Shown here one piece after another: positions 1 to 7,844 of a stretch of DNA of 64,000 nucleotides; position 1 is the stretch's first letter; each line of letters starts with the position of its first letter. The notes beneath the pieces are model-generated. The model saw only the letters and a list, made by a program, of their open reading frames with translations, was not told the origin of the DNA and made no database searches. A program made the translations under genes and the position numbers. The DNA lies in contig NZ_CP061378.1 of the NCBI RefSeq assembly GCF_015624485.1, positions 4,154,001-4,218,000 on the forward strand, in the 5' to 3' direction. This DNA comes from Bradyrhizobium genosp. L. Its GTDB lineage: Bacteria; Pseudomonadota; Alphaproteobacteria; Rhizobiales; Xanthobacteraceae.

Positions 1-112
1 CAATGGCGATGTAGTCGATAGTCTGCCCGGTCTCTTTTGCGAAGCTGAGATGGATCAGCGGCGATTTCGTGTGGTCGATCGGATTGCCGACCACGGCATA
101 TTTGTCAGACAT
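1..112 (-). CDS. aroE: Shikimate dehydrogenase, N-terminal fragment (window edge)
   Basis: Only the first 37 codons are inside the window; the gene continues past base 1. The visible protein begins [20 protein letters not shown], which contains the N-terminal signature of AroE (VVGNPI-x-H-x-KSPLIH), the part that binds shikimate through the Ser-Pro loop. AroE reduces 3-dehydroshikimate with NADPH in aromatic amino acid synthesis. The ATG is preceded by GGGGAG at 8 bases. The lone motif is specific, so the family call is firm; completeness cannot be judged. Confidence 0.85.
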   Translation of the reverse strand, partial: MSDKYAVVGNPIDHTKSPLIHLSFAKETGQTIDYIAI

Positions 113-408
113 CAAGTCGCTCCCCACGCCTTCGCCTCGTTGACGGCAGGCTCGCGTACAGCACGCCTTCGCTGACTTCGGCTGCGTCCTCCTTTTTCGA
201 GATGCGGCCTTTTCGATTGACACGCGTCCCGCGCCAAAATCTCTCCAATGCGACCCCATCGAGTTCGACCGCGGCAATGTCCGCCTCGGGTCATGAACGA
301 CAAAACTCACCCTGAGCATAATAGGTCCGCTTTGCGGAGTGTAGCGGCCAGTTGAGCTTTGGCGGCGAACCATGATTCAAGCCCTTCGCGTCGCCAGGGG
401 CTCGAATC
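113..408. other. Gap between aroE and the insertion sequence
   Basis: No gene is called here. On the minus strand one frame stays open from about 297 down to the aroE start with coding-like codon use (it includes [11 protein letters not shown] and [10 protein letters not shown]), but it has no recognisable start and no family I can name. In rhizobial genomes maf often precedes aroE; no Maf motif is visible in any frame, so the neighbouring gene may have been displaced by the adjacent insertion sequence. The sequence near 330-370 shows no convincing inverted partner of the other insertion-sequence end. Confidence 0.4.
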
Positions 409-411
409 ATG
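371..411 (+). promoter_or_regulatory. Hairpin covering the transposase ribosome binding site and start codon
   Basis: Bases 371-384 (CATGATTCAAGCCC) and 398-411 (GGGCTCGAATCATG) form a 14-bp inverted repeat with one mismatch. The downstream arm contains the ATG of the transposase (409-411) and lies against its AGGGG ribosome binding site (396-400). In a transcript entering from outside, this stem would hide the start. Hairpins of this kind are known from IS10 and IS50; its action here is inferred from position only. Confidence 0.55.
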
Positions 412-1170
412 CGCTACGAACTCACCGAACACGAATGGACCGCCATCAAGCCAATGCTACCCAACAAACCGCGCGGCGTCCCTCGGGTAAATGACCGTCG
501 CGTACTCAACGGCATCTTCTGGGTTCTGCGCTCCGGCGCGCCTTGGCGCGATCTACCGGGCGCCTTTGGCCCCTACACCACCTGCTACAATCGCTTCGTC
601 CGTTGGCGCCGGGCGGGCGTGTGGAGCCGTATCATAGACGCGCTCGCCGCTGCCCACGATGCGGCTGTCCAGATGATCGACACTTCTATTGTCCGCGTGC
701 ACCAGCATGGAGCATGCATCAAATGGAACCAACGGCAGCTGATGGGGCGATCACGGGGTGGATTGACCAGCAAGATTCATGCGGTTGTAGACGCCAACGG
801 CTTGCCGGTCCGCCTTGCGCTAACGCGCGGCGAGACACACGACAATCGGCTTGCAGGAAAACTCCTGTCTCGCTTGAAGTCTGGATCGATGTTGCTTGCC
901 GACCGCGGCTATGATGCCGATTGGATCAGAGGCTCGCCATGCGGCGAGGCGCATGGGCCAATATCCCCCCCAAAACGCAATCGCAGTAATCCGATCAACT
1001 TCAGTCCTTATCTCTACCGCGACCGCAACCGGATCGAGCGCTTCTTCAATAGGATCAAGCAATGCCGTCGCGTTGCAACGCGCTACGACAAGCTGGCTGC
1101 CAACTACCTTGCCTTCGTACAGCTTGCCTCGATCAGGCTATGGCTTCGCGCTTATGAGTCCACGCCCTAG
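409..1170 (+). CDS. IS5-family transposase, IS427-like
   Basis: A 253-residue transposase. The N-terminal half (MRYELTEHEWTAIKPMLP, then WRDLPGAFGPYTTCYNRF) is the DUF4096-type domain of IS5 enzymes. The catalytic triad is visible: Asp in QMIDTSIVRVHQ, Asp in LLADRGYDAD and Glu in RNRIERFFNRIKQCRR. The C-terminal RVATRYDKLAANYLAF motif is typical of the group. Many IS427 relatives need a frameshift to join two reading frames; this one is a single uninterrupted frame, so it could be active. Start ATG 409 follows AGGGG at 396-400 and is inside a hairpin. Confidence 0.92.
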   Translation: MRYELTEHEWTAIKPMLPNKPRGVPRVNDRRVLNGIFWVLRSGAPWRDLPGAFGPYTTCYNRFVRWRRAGVWSRIIDALAAAHDAAVQMIDTSIVRVHQHGACIKWNQRQLMGRSRGGLTSKIHAVVDANGLPVRLALTRGETHDNRLAGKLLSRLKSGSMLLADRGYDADWIRGSPCGEAHGPISPPKRNRSNPINFSPYLYRDRNRIERFFNRIKQCRRVATRYDKLAANYLAFVQLASIRLWLRAYESTP

Positions 1171-1325
1171 CCAGGCCGCGGATCACCTCGCTTGCGGGTA
1201 TCTGTCATGTTGCACATCCACAAAGTGTGCTAGCGTCGGTGCATTGCCGGCAGCAGCACGCTCCGTCGCCTGTTCGTCATCCAACGGTTGTTGACTGCCG
1301 ACCATTTTCAGACCGGGAGAGTTTC

Positions 1326-2825
1326 ATGCTGGAAATGCGCTTTGCTCGCGCCAATCTGTGCCGCGCCGTCGCTGGCCTGTTGCTGCTGCTCGCGTCGGGT
1401 GGCCCGTTGCGGGCGTGGGGCCAGGAAGGCCATTCCGTGATCGCCGAGATTGCCGACCTCAATCTGACGGCGAGCGCCAAATCGCAAATCGCGGCGCTGA
1501 TCGGCCAGAACGCCTCGCTGGCCTCGATCTCGAGCTGGGCGGACGATATCCGCGACGATCGGCCGGAAACCTACAACTGGCATTTCGTCGATATCCCGCT
1601 CGACGCCGACGACTACGTGCCGAGCCGTGACTGCCTTGACTCCAGCAAGGGCGATTGCGCCATCAACGCGATCGAGCGCAACCGCAAGATGTTGCTCGAT
1701 CCCGCCGCTTCCGTGCAGGCCAAGATGGAAGCGCTGATGTATCTCGTGCACTTCATCGGCGACATCCATCAGCCGCTCCACACCATCGGCGACTATCGCG
1801 GCGCCAACGACTATCCCGTCAAATTCTTCGTCGATCCCCTGAAGAAGACCAAGGAGGACACCAATCTGCATACGGTGTGGGATGTCGGCCTGATCCACGC
1901 CACGGTGTGGGATTGGGGCGCCTATGTCCGGCGCCTGCAGGACAATTGGCTGCCGGGCAAGGACATCAAGCAGCTCACCGCCGGCAGCGTCGTCGACTGG
2001 ATGCTGGAAGCGCACCGCGCCGCGCGCGACATCGCCTTCAAGGCATCGATGAACGAGGAGCTCGGGCAGGACTATCTGACGCTGGCGCTGCCGACCGTCG
2101 ACCGGCAGCTCGCGGTCGGCGGCCTGCGCCTCGCCCGCGTGCTCAACGAAACCTTCACCGACAGCCCGCTCGCATGCAAACCGCTGTCGAACCAGGCGCT
2201 GTCGATGAGCCAGCCGCTCAATGTCGGCGAGCTGAAGCTGCAGCTAGACGACTACAAATGCTCAGGCCAGTATGATCGCGAGGTCGACGACACCCTCGCC
2301 GCTGCCCAGGCCTATGTCGACAAGCGCGCAAGCCAGGTCAACCACCCCGCCATCGTGCTCGACATCGACGAGACCTCGCTGTCGAACTGGCCCCAGATCA
2401 TCGCCAATGATTACGGCTACATCCCTTCGGGCGCGTGCAATCTTGCGGGCCCGTGCGGCGAGACCGCCTGGGAATTGAGCGCGCAGGCGCCCGCGCTCGC
2501 GCCGACGCTGCGGCTGTTCAACGAGGCCAAGGCGAAGGGCGTCAAGATCTTCTTCGTCACCAGTCGGCGCGAGACGCCGGCGCTGCGTGATGCGACCGAG
2601 AAGAACCTGCGCGCTGCCGGCTACGACGGTTGGGAAACGCTGTTGATGCGTCCCGTTTCGAATGCCCGGTACCCGAACGTGCAGGCGTTCAAGACCGCTA
2701 TGCGCGACGACATCCACAAGACCTTCACGATCATCGCCAACATCGGCGATCAGCGCAGCGACCTCGACGGCGGTTTCGCCGAACGGACCTGGAAGGTGCC
2801 GAATCCGTTCTACTTCATCCCATGA
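1326..2825 (+). CDS. Secreted S1/P1 nuclease fused to a HAD-type acid phosphatase
   Basis: A 499-residue exported two-domain enzyme. Residues 1-30 are a signal peptide; cleavage after Ala30 exposes Trp31 in WGQEGHSVIAE, the N-terminal Trp/His zinc-ligand arrangement of S1/P1 nucleases. Further zinc ligands are visible in SWADDIRDD, YNWHFVDIP, FIGDIHQPLHT and NLHTVWDVG. After a linker, residues from about 335 form a HAD class IIIB acid phosphatase: DIDETSLSN (Asp346, Asp348), FFVTSRRE and GDQRSDLDGG. The nuclease releases 5'-mononucleotides that the phosphatase could strip of phosphate, suggesting periplasmic nucleic-acid phosphate scavenging. ATG 1326 has GGGAGAG 5 bases upstream; an in-frame earlier start lacks this and a signal peptide. 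Confidence 0.9.
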   Translation: MLEMRFARANLCRAVAGLLLLLASGGPLRAWGQEGHSVIAEIADLNLTASAKSQIAALIGQNASLASISSWADDIRDDRPETYNWHFVDIPLDADDYVPSRDCLDSSKGDCAINAIERNRKMLLDPAASVQAKMEALMYLVHFIGDIHQPLHTIGDYRGANDYPVKFFVDPLKKTKEDTNLHTVWDVGLIHATVWDWGAYVRRLQDNWLPGKDIKQLTAGSVVDWMLEAHRAARDIAFKASMNEELGQDYLTLALPTVDRQLAVGGLRLARVLNETFTDSPLACKPLSNQALSMSQPLNVGELKLQLDDYKCSGQYDREVDDTLAAAQAYVDKRASQVNHPAIVLDIDETSLSNWPQIIANDYGYIPSGACNLAGPCGETAWELSAQAPALAPTLRLFNEAKAKGVKIFFVTSRRETPALRDATEKNLRAAGYDGWETLLMRPVSNARYPNVQAFKTAMRDDIHKTFTIIANIGDQRSDLDGGFAERTWKVPNPFYFIP

Positions 2826-2923
2826 GACGCATCCGCTCACATCGCGAGGAAACTTCCGCGCGTTGCGGAACTGATCGGCCACCGAGGTGTTTGAAGGCCG
2901 GGCAATGGGCATGTTGGAGACCA

Positions 2924-3181
2924 ATGGAAATGATCAGAAAAATTCTTGCCGCAGGTGTGATCGGCGCCGGCGTGATGGCGGCGTCAACGTTCGGCGCGTC
3001 GGCGGCCATCGTGTGCCAGGGCCACACCTGCTGGCACACGCATGAAGCCTATGATTTCCCCCATGAAGCAGGTGTCGTCGTTCACGAGGACAATTGGCGT
3101 GCGGGACCGCATGAGAAATACAGCTTCCGCGAACACGAGGGGCGCGGCTATTGGCGCGGCGGCAAGTGGGTGGCCTGGTAA
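2924..3181 (+). CDS. Small exported protein of unknown function
   Basis: An 85-residue protein with a clear signal peptide (IRKILAAGVIGAGVMAAS, cleaved near ASAA) and a short mature part rich in His, Trp and Gly, ending RGYWRGGKWVAW. Two cysteines (CQGHTC) stand close to the mature N-terminus with several histidines, which could form a disulphide or bind metal. Ribosome binding site GGAGA at 2916-2920. A second ATG at 2930 would also fit. It follows the nuclease-phosphatase gene by 98 bases in the same direction. I do not recognise the family; export is well supported, function is not. Confidence 0.7.
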   Translation: MEMIRKILAAGVIGAGVMAASTFGASAAIVCQGHTCWHTHEAYDFPHEAGVVVHEDNWRAGPHEKYSFREHEGRGYWRGGKWVAW

Positions 3182-3259
3182 GTCCGGCCTCTATCGACCC
3201 CGCGACCGAGGCCGCCGTTTCGGCGGCCTCACTGCCTGTGACCGGGCGCAGTCACAACG

Positions 3260-4168
3260 CTATTGGTGCGCCTCGCGCGCGAGCAGGCGGTCGCCGACCA
3301 GATGCACCGCGCCGCGCGTCCAGGAGTAATCGGCGCCCATCCGCAGGCCGCTGTCGCCGCGTGAGATGACCGCGCCGCTGCTGGCATCGCGCACCTGAAA
3401 TCCCACCGTGTATTCGGTACGGCTTACCCGCCGCACCACGCCGACCAGCGATTGCTCGGCACCGAGCTTTTGCGCGATCGCGGCATCGCAGCCATTGCAA
3501 TCGCGCAAGGTGTGACGCTTGGCGGCGTCAAGGTCTGTGCTGCCGGGATCGACCAGACGATATCGACCGGATTGTGCGAGCAACTGACGCACGCCGTTGG
3601 TGACATCGGCGAGATAGGCCGCATCCGACGCCTCGCGTCCGGCTTCCGGCGTCGCCGCGCTGGTGTCCTCGAGCTCGAAGTCGAACACCGCAAGCCCAAT
3701 CGGCGCCGCCGCGGGCTCGGCCGCGGCCAGCACGGCGAGAATGTCGCGGGACACGAAGCCGCGGGCACGATCCCACGCCTCGTCGGTGTCGCCGCGAAAC
3801 GTATAGAGCTTGTCGAACAGCACCCGGTTCGCCACGGTGTCGACCACCGCAACCTTCGCCCACTGGATGAGGGTGCTCATCTTTTGAACGCCGCCGACGA
3901 CCTTGATCCGGGCATCTCCCGACGACACCGGACGGTCATGCGGCTGCGCCGCGACATCCTCCCTCAGCGCGCGCACGAATGCGTCGAGGCGCTTCTGGTG
4001 CGCTGCGGTCTGATCGATCACCTCGCCCGAGGTATCGCGATAGCTGAAATCCTCGACCTCGACGCCGAGGCCGGGACCCGAGGGCGCTTCTTTCCCGGCC
4101 CACGCCGGAGGCCCGGCCAGCAGGCCGAGCAGCGCCAGAACAGACAGACCGGGACCGAATTGGGACAT
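3260..4168 (-). CDS. Exported protein with two DUF3280/DUF2380-like domains
   Basis: 302 residues with a signal peptide (LSVLALLGLLAGPPAWA). The C-terminal half (about 155-302) matches the DUF3280 pattern: IGLAVFDFELEDTS, RYRLVDPGSTD, DCNGCDAAIAQKLGAE, then VRRVSRTEYTVGFQVRDASS. The N-terminal half shows the same layout in weaker form (VEVEDFSYRDTS, later GGVQKMSTLIQWAKVAVVD and RGDTDEAWDRARGFVSRD), so the gene looks like an internal tandem duplication. DUF3280 proteins occur beside methanol-dehydrogenase (xoxF) genes and two-component systems in methylotrophic alphaproteobacteria; here a kinase/regulator pair is divergent from it. Function unknown; a periplasmic sensory accessory is an inference. 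Confidence 0.75.
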   Translation of the reverse strand: MSQFGPGLSVLALLGLLAGPPAWAGKEAPSGPGLGVEVEDFSYRDTSGEVIDQTAAHQKRLDAFVRALREDVAAQPHDRPVSSGDARIKVVGGVQKMSTLIQWAKVAVVDTVANRVLFDKLYTFRGDTDEAWDRARGFVSRDILAVLAAAEPAAAPIGLAVFDFELEDTSAATPEAGREASDAAYLADVTNGVRQLLAQSGRYRLVDPGSTDLDAAKRHTLRDCNGCDAAIAQKLGAEQSLVGVVRRVSRTEYTVGFQVRDASSGAVISRGDSGLRMGADYSWTRGAVHLVGDRLLAREAHQ

Positions 4169-4390
4169 GGTTTGAACCTCAGCGATGATGGAGCGGTCGG
4201 TTGACGGCAGCCTGGACCCGCAAGCCTCGACGCCGCAACGGAGCCCCTCCCGGCCTGCACCGGGAAAATTTCACGACGGCAAGCCGGGCCCGACGACGGA
4301 GCTTCCCGCTGCCGCCGTTCTGCCGTTAGATGGCGGGAAGGTTCACCCACGGCCGCGTGGAGACGGACACAGACCAACGAGGATCCGCCG

Positions 4391-5782
4391 ATGTGGAATT
4401 GGTCAGGGAGCGACCTGAAGGTGAGGTTGACGCTGCGTGTGGCGGCCATCTCGATGCTGTGCTTCGTCGCCATCTCCGGCTATGTCCTGATCGACTCCCA
4501 CCACACCGTGCGCAGCAGGATCGATGCCATCGCCGACGTCGCCGCCCGGACGCTGGAGCTCCAGCAGAACAAGATCCAGTGGATCAGCAATCCGCAGTCG
4601 GACTTTCCGGATCTCGACAGCGTCGCGGCGTCGGTCATGACATCGGGACTGTGCCTCGCATTCCGGACCGGCGGCGGCGACGTCCGCCAGCGGATCTGCA
4701 GCGGCGCGTCATTCGATGTGGCGACACCGCCGCTGGCGTTTGCGACGCTGTATCGCCGCCTGTTCGATCCCGGACGCGAGACGGTGCGACCGGTGGTGGT
4801 TCGCGGCCAGGCGATCGGCGAAGCCGTGGTCTGGACCGATCCCGCCGTGCTCACGGCCGAAGCCTGGCATGATGCCGGCCGGCTGATGGTCGCGCTCGCG
4901 ATCACGCTGCCGCTGCTTTGCGCCCTGGTCTATGCGGCGCTGGCGCGCGCATTGCGCCCGACCCGCTTGATCCGCGACGGCCTGGAGCGGATCGCCGCCA
5001 ACGACCTCACCGCACGCCTGCCGCCGTTCGACCTTGCCGAGCTTTCGGCGATCCGCGACGTATTCAATCACCTGGCCGAAAGCCTCGCGAGCGCGCTGGC
5101 CGACCGCAATGCGCTGATGCAGAAGCTGGTCTCCGTGCAGGACGAGGAGCGCCGCCATCTGGCGCGCGAACTCCACGACGAGTTCGGGCAGTCGCTTGCC
5201 GCGATCCGCGCGCTCGCGGCATCGGCCCGGCAGACTGCGGTACAGGAATGCTCGCCCCTGCTCGCCGAATGCGACGGCATCGCGCGCACCGCGGCCGACA
5301 TGATGGAGACGCTGCGCGGCGCGCTGCTCAGGTTGCGGCCGCCCGATGTCGACGAGCTCGGCCTCGCGGCGAGCCTGGAAGGCCTGGTCGCCGGCTGGAA
5401 CGCGCGCAGCCGGGGCCGGCCCCGGTTCGAGATTGCGATCACCGGAACGTTCGAGCGCCTCGCCGCCACCGTCACCGCCAATCTCTACCGCGTCGTGCAG
5501 GAGGCGCTCACCAACGCCGCCAAGCACGCCGGCGCCACGCGCGTGCTGCTTCGGCTCGACGGGCACGAGGCCGAAATCGCGATTGCGATCGATGATGACG
5601 GGCGCCCCGGCGATCCGCCGGCCAGGTCGGGCATGGGCCTGCTCGGCATGCGCGAACGAGTGGCGGCGCTCGGCGGACGGCTGAGCTTCGAGACCAAGGA
5701 CGGCAAGGGATCATCGCTCCGGGTCGCCGTTCCCGTCGCCATCGGCCACGCGGTCGACGCCGCCGTGGAGTGTTCCGTGTGA
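4391..5782 (+). CDS. Sensor histidine kinase, NarX/UhpB type (HisKA_3)
   Basis: 463 residues. One membrane segment at about 17-34, a periplasmic sensor loop of roughly 130 residues with two cysteines (GLCLAF and QRICSG), a second membrane segment at about 163-186, then a HAMP region (LRPTRLIRDGLERIAANDLTARLPPF). The phospho-acceptor is His262 in RRHLARELHDEFGQSL, typical of HisKA_3 kinases. The ATP-binding domain shows the N box near 375 (EALTNAAKHAGA) and the G box (SGMGLLGMRERV). ATG 4391 follows GAGGA with 7 bases. It overlaps the response regulator gene by four bases, so the two are co-translated. The signal sensed is unknown; the divergent DUF3280-like gene is a likely partner or target. 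Confidence 0.9.
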   Translation: MWNWSGSDLKVRLTLRVAAISMLCFVAISGYVLIDSHHTVRSRIDAIADVAARTLELQQNKIQWISNPQSDFPDLDSVAASVMTSGLCLAFRTGGGDVRQRICSGASFDVATPPLAFATLYRRLFDPGRETVRPVVVRGQAIGEAVVWTDPAVLTAEAWHDAGRLMVALAITLPLLCALVYAALARALRPTRLIRDGLERIAANDLTARLPPFDLAELSAIRDVFNHLAESLASALADRNALMQKLVSVQDEERRHLARELHDEFGQSLAAIRALAASARQTAVQECSPLLAECDGIARTAADMMETLRGALLRLRPPDVDELGLAASLEGLVAGWNARSRGRPRFEIAITGTFERLAATVTANLYRVVQEALTNAAKHAGATRVLLRLDGHEAEIAIAIDDDGRPGDPPARSGMGLLGMRERVAALGGRLSFETKDGKGSSLRVAVPVAIGHAVDAAVECSV

Positions 5783-6447
5783 GCGTGTCAGCGCGAACCA
5801 TCATGCTGGTCGACGACCACGCCGTGGTTCGCGAGGGCTATCGGTCGATGCTGCAGAAGCAGCCGGGGCTCTGCGTCGTCGCCGAGGCGTCCGACGGCGC
5901 GGAGGCGTACCGCCTGTACAAGGAAACCGGCCCCGATCTCGTCATCATGGATCTGGCGATGCCCGGCATCGGCGGGATCGAGGCGATCCGGCGGATCAGA
6001 CAATGGGACAAGCGCGCCAGAATCCTGGTGTTCACCATGCACCAGAGTGCCGCCTTTGCCGTGCAGGCGATCCGCGCCGGCGCGAGCGGCTATGTCACCA
6101 AAACCAGCCCGCCGGAGGCGCTCGTGCATGCCGTCATGGACGCGCTCGCCGGAAAAATCGCGATCAGTCCCGACATCGATCACGAGCTCGCGCTCAGTCA
6201 CCTCGCCGGCGAAACCGCGGCGGCGGAGCTTCTGACCGCGCGGGAATTCGAAGTGCTGCGCATGCTGCTCGCGGAACGGACCACGGACGAGATCGCCACC
6301 GCGCTGCACATCAGCCCGAAGACCGTCGCGAACCTGCATTCCCTGATCAAGGACAAGCTCAGCGTCGGCTCGGACATCGAGCTGGTCCGCCTCGCCCTCC
6401 GTCAGGGAATCCTGACGCAGATCGATGACCAGGCTCGAAGTCGATGA
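5779..6447 (+). CDS. NarL/FixJ-family response regulator
   Basis: A 222-residue partner of the preceding kinase. The receiver domain has the acidic pair in IMLVDDHAVVREG, phospho-acceptor Asp58 in VIMDLAMPG, the Thr in LVFTMHQS and Lys in YVTKTSP. The C-terminal LuxR-type helix-turn-helix reads LTAREFEVLRMLLAERTTDEIA then ISPKTVANLHSLIKDKL. I chose GTG 5779, whose GTGA overlaps the kinase stop and which has GGAG 8 bases upstream; a GTG at 5770 in the same frame would add three residues. DNA targets cannot be read from the sequence. Confidence 0.9.
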   Translation: MSVSARTIMLVDDHAVVREGYRSMLQKQPGLCVVAEASDGAEAYRLYKETGPDLVIMDLAMPGIGGIEAIRRIRQWDKRARILVFTMHQSAAFAVQAIRAGASGYVTKTSPPEALVHAVMDALAGKIAISPDIDHELALSHLAGETAAAELLTAREFEVLRMLLAERTTDEIATALHISPKTVANLHSLIKDKLSVGSDIELVRLALRQGILTQIDDQARSR

Positions 6448-6465
6448 AGGGCGCCGTCGCCGGCT

Positions 6466-6792
6466 CTAGTTGGAGAGCGGAGCCGCCTTGCGGACGAGCA
6501 GGCTGTCGCCGTTGCGGCTGATCTCGAGCGCGCTCGCCAGCTTCGGCGTCGAGAACACGACGCGCTGGCCGGGCGCCAGCACCGACACGAAGCGGATCGG
6601 CGTCCCCGCCTCGCCCTCGGCAAGCGTCGTCACAACGCGAAAACCGTCGCGCTCGGCGGTGTAATAGGCGACGCCCGAGACATCGCCGAGATGGATGCTC
6701 TGCGCCGCGATCGGCCGCAGGCCGTCGGCATGGGCGGCGCCCAGCGAGGCCAGAGTGACGGCGGCTGCGAGAAGCGTGCTGCGGACTGACAT
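6466..6792 (-). CDS. Small exported protein of unknown function
   Basis: 108 residues with a signal peptide (STLLAAAVTLASLGAAHA) and a mature part of about 85 residues predicted to be mostly beta strand (GVAYYTAERDGFRVVTTLAEG, IRFVSVLAPGQRVVFS). No family recognised. ATG 6792 lies 7 bases after GGAG; an ATG two codons earlier (6798) sits too close to that site. The gene is divergent from the LysR gene at 6897, whose 104-base upstream gap holds a palindrome, so it may be a target of that regulator. It is convergent with the response regulator gene. Confidence 0.7.
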   Translation of the reverse strand: MSVRSTLLAAAVTLASLGAAHADGLRPIAAQSIHLGDVSGVAYYTAERDGFRVVTTLAEGEAGTPIRFVSVLAPGQRVVFSTPKLASALEISRNGDSLLVRKAAPLSN

Positions 6793-6866
6793 GGACATTC
6801 TCCGTCGGTAATGGGCGGCGGGCCGGTCGCCCGCCTGATCCCTTGCCGATGGAGATGGTCAGGCTA

Positions 6867-6879
6867 TGATTATTAATCA
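6867..6879. promoter_or_regulatory. Candidate LysR operator
   Basis: TGATTA-T-TAATCA, a perfect 6-bp-arm palindrome, lies 18 bases before the LysR start in the shared divergent gap. LysR proteins commonly bind imperfect AT-rich dyads between themselves and a divergent target. A second AT-rich stretch (ATCGATAA, 6890-6897) touches the start codon. Assignment is by position and symmetry only. Confidence 0.45.
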
Positions 6880-6896
6880 AACCGATAGGATCGATA

Positions 6897-7829
6897 ATGA
6901 GCATCGACGCCGTCAATTTGGCTCGTATCGACTTGAATCTGCTGGTTCATCTCGATGCGCTGCTGACCGAAAGAAGCGTCACGCGCGCCGCGGCGCGGGT
7001 CGGCATTGGCCAGTCGGCGATGAGCCATAACCTCGGCCGCCTGCGCGATCTGTTCGACGACGAGCTGCTCACCCGCGGATCCGAGGGCATGCGCCTGACG
7101 CCGCGCGCGATGACGCTGCTGGAGCCGGTGCGATCCATGCTGGCGCAGGTCGAGGCGCTGGTGTCGCGCGAACAGGATTTCGATCCGACAACGGCGGTGC
7201 GCACGTTCCGGTTCGGCCTGCCCGACAGCATGGAGATCCTGATCATGCCGGCGCTGCTGGCGCGGATGCGCGAGGTCGCGCCCGGCATCCACCTGCGGCT
7301 CTATAATTTCGACACGTCCCGGCTGTTCGACGATCTCGACGCCGACCAGATGGACCTCGCCATCGGCTACGACATGTTCCAGCAGGGCCAGACCCACCAC
7401 AAGCGGCGCAAGCTGTTCACCGAAACCTATCTGTGCATGTTCAACGCCGAGAAGACCGGCATCGCGTCGCCGATCTCGCTCGAGGACTATGTGCGGCTTC
7501 CGCACGTGCTGACCAGCCTGCGGCCGGGGTTGAGCGTCCGCGGCGTCGTCGACGAAGCGCTGGAGAAGCTCGGCCTGCAGCGCTCCGTCGCGCTGACCAC
7601 GCCGCGCTTCCTCACGGTCCCCTTCCTGGTGGCGCGCGCGCCCGTGATCGTCACCATGCATGCACGGCTGGCGCGGCTGTTCGCCACCGAGCTCGGACTG
7701 AGCCTGAGCCCGCCGCCGGTCGAGCTGCGCGAGGTCACGGTGTCACTGCTGTGGCACACGTCCTACGACCACGATCCGGCGCACCGCTGGCTGCGCGAGC
7801 TAATCGCCGGGCTGGTCGCTGATGTGTGA
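6897..7829 (+). CDS. LysR-family transcriptional regulator (NodD/SyrM-like subgroup)
   Basis: 310 residues. The N-terminal winged helix-turn-helix reads LNLLVHLDALLTERSVTRAA and GIGQSAMSHNLGRLRDLF, with the DLFDDELLTR motif common to the NodD-like branch. Residues from about 95 form the two-lobed effector domain (FRFGLPDSMEILIMPALLAR; DLAIGYDMF). Start ATG 6897 has AGGA 6 bases upstream. The gene is divergent from a small exported protein and convergent with an amino-acid-binding protein 15 bases away. Effector and targets unknown. It is not called nodD: no nod box or nod genes are present. Confidence 0.9.
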   Translation: MSIDAVNLARIDLNLLVHLDALLTERSVTRAAARVGIGQSAMSHNLGRLRDLFDDELLTRGSEGMRLTPRAMTLLEPVRSMLAQVEALVSREQDFDPTTAVRTFRFGLPDSMEILIMPALLARMREVAPGIHLRLYNFDTSRLFDDLDADQMDLAIGYDMFQQGQTHHKRRKLFTETYLCMFNAEKTGIASPISLEDYVRLPHVLTSLRPGLSVRGVVDEALEKLGLQRSVALTTPRFLTVPFLVARAPVIVTMHARLARLFATELGLSLSPPPVELREVTVSLLWHTSYDHDPAHRWLRELIAGLVADV

Positions 7830-7844
7830 GACCTCGGCTCCGTC

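Larger units (their letters stand above)
371..1170 (+). mobile_element. IS5-family (IS427-like) insertion sequence, ends not defined
   Basis: A single intact DDE transposase defines the element. I searched about 100 bases on each side and did not find a matching pair of terminal inverted repeats or a target duplication, so the limits given are only the hairpin and the stop codon. The left end may be lost or the terminal repeats may be short. It sits between a partial aroE neighbourhood and the nuclease-phosphatase gene. Confidence 0.5.

Noticed and set aside
6897..7829. The LysR gene as nodD
   Set aside because: It has the NodD-like DLFDDELLTR motif but there is no nod box or nod gene; this motif is shared by a broad LysR subgroup.
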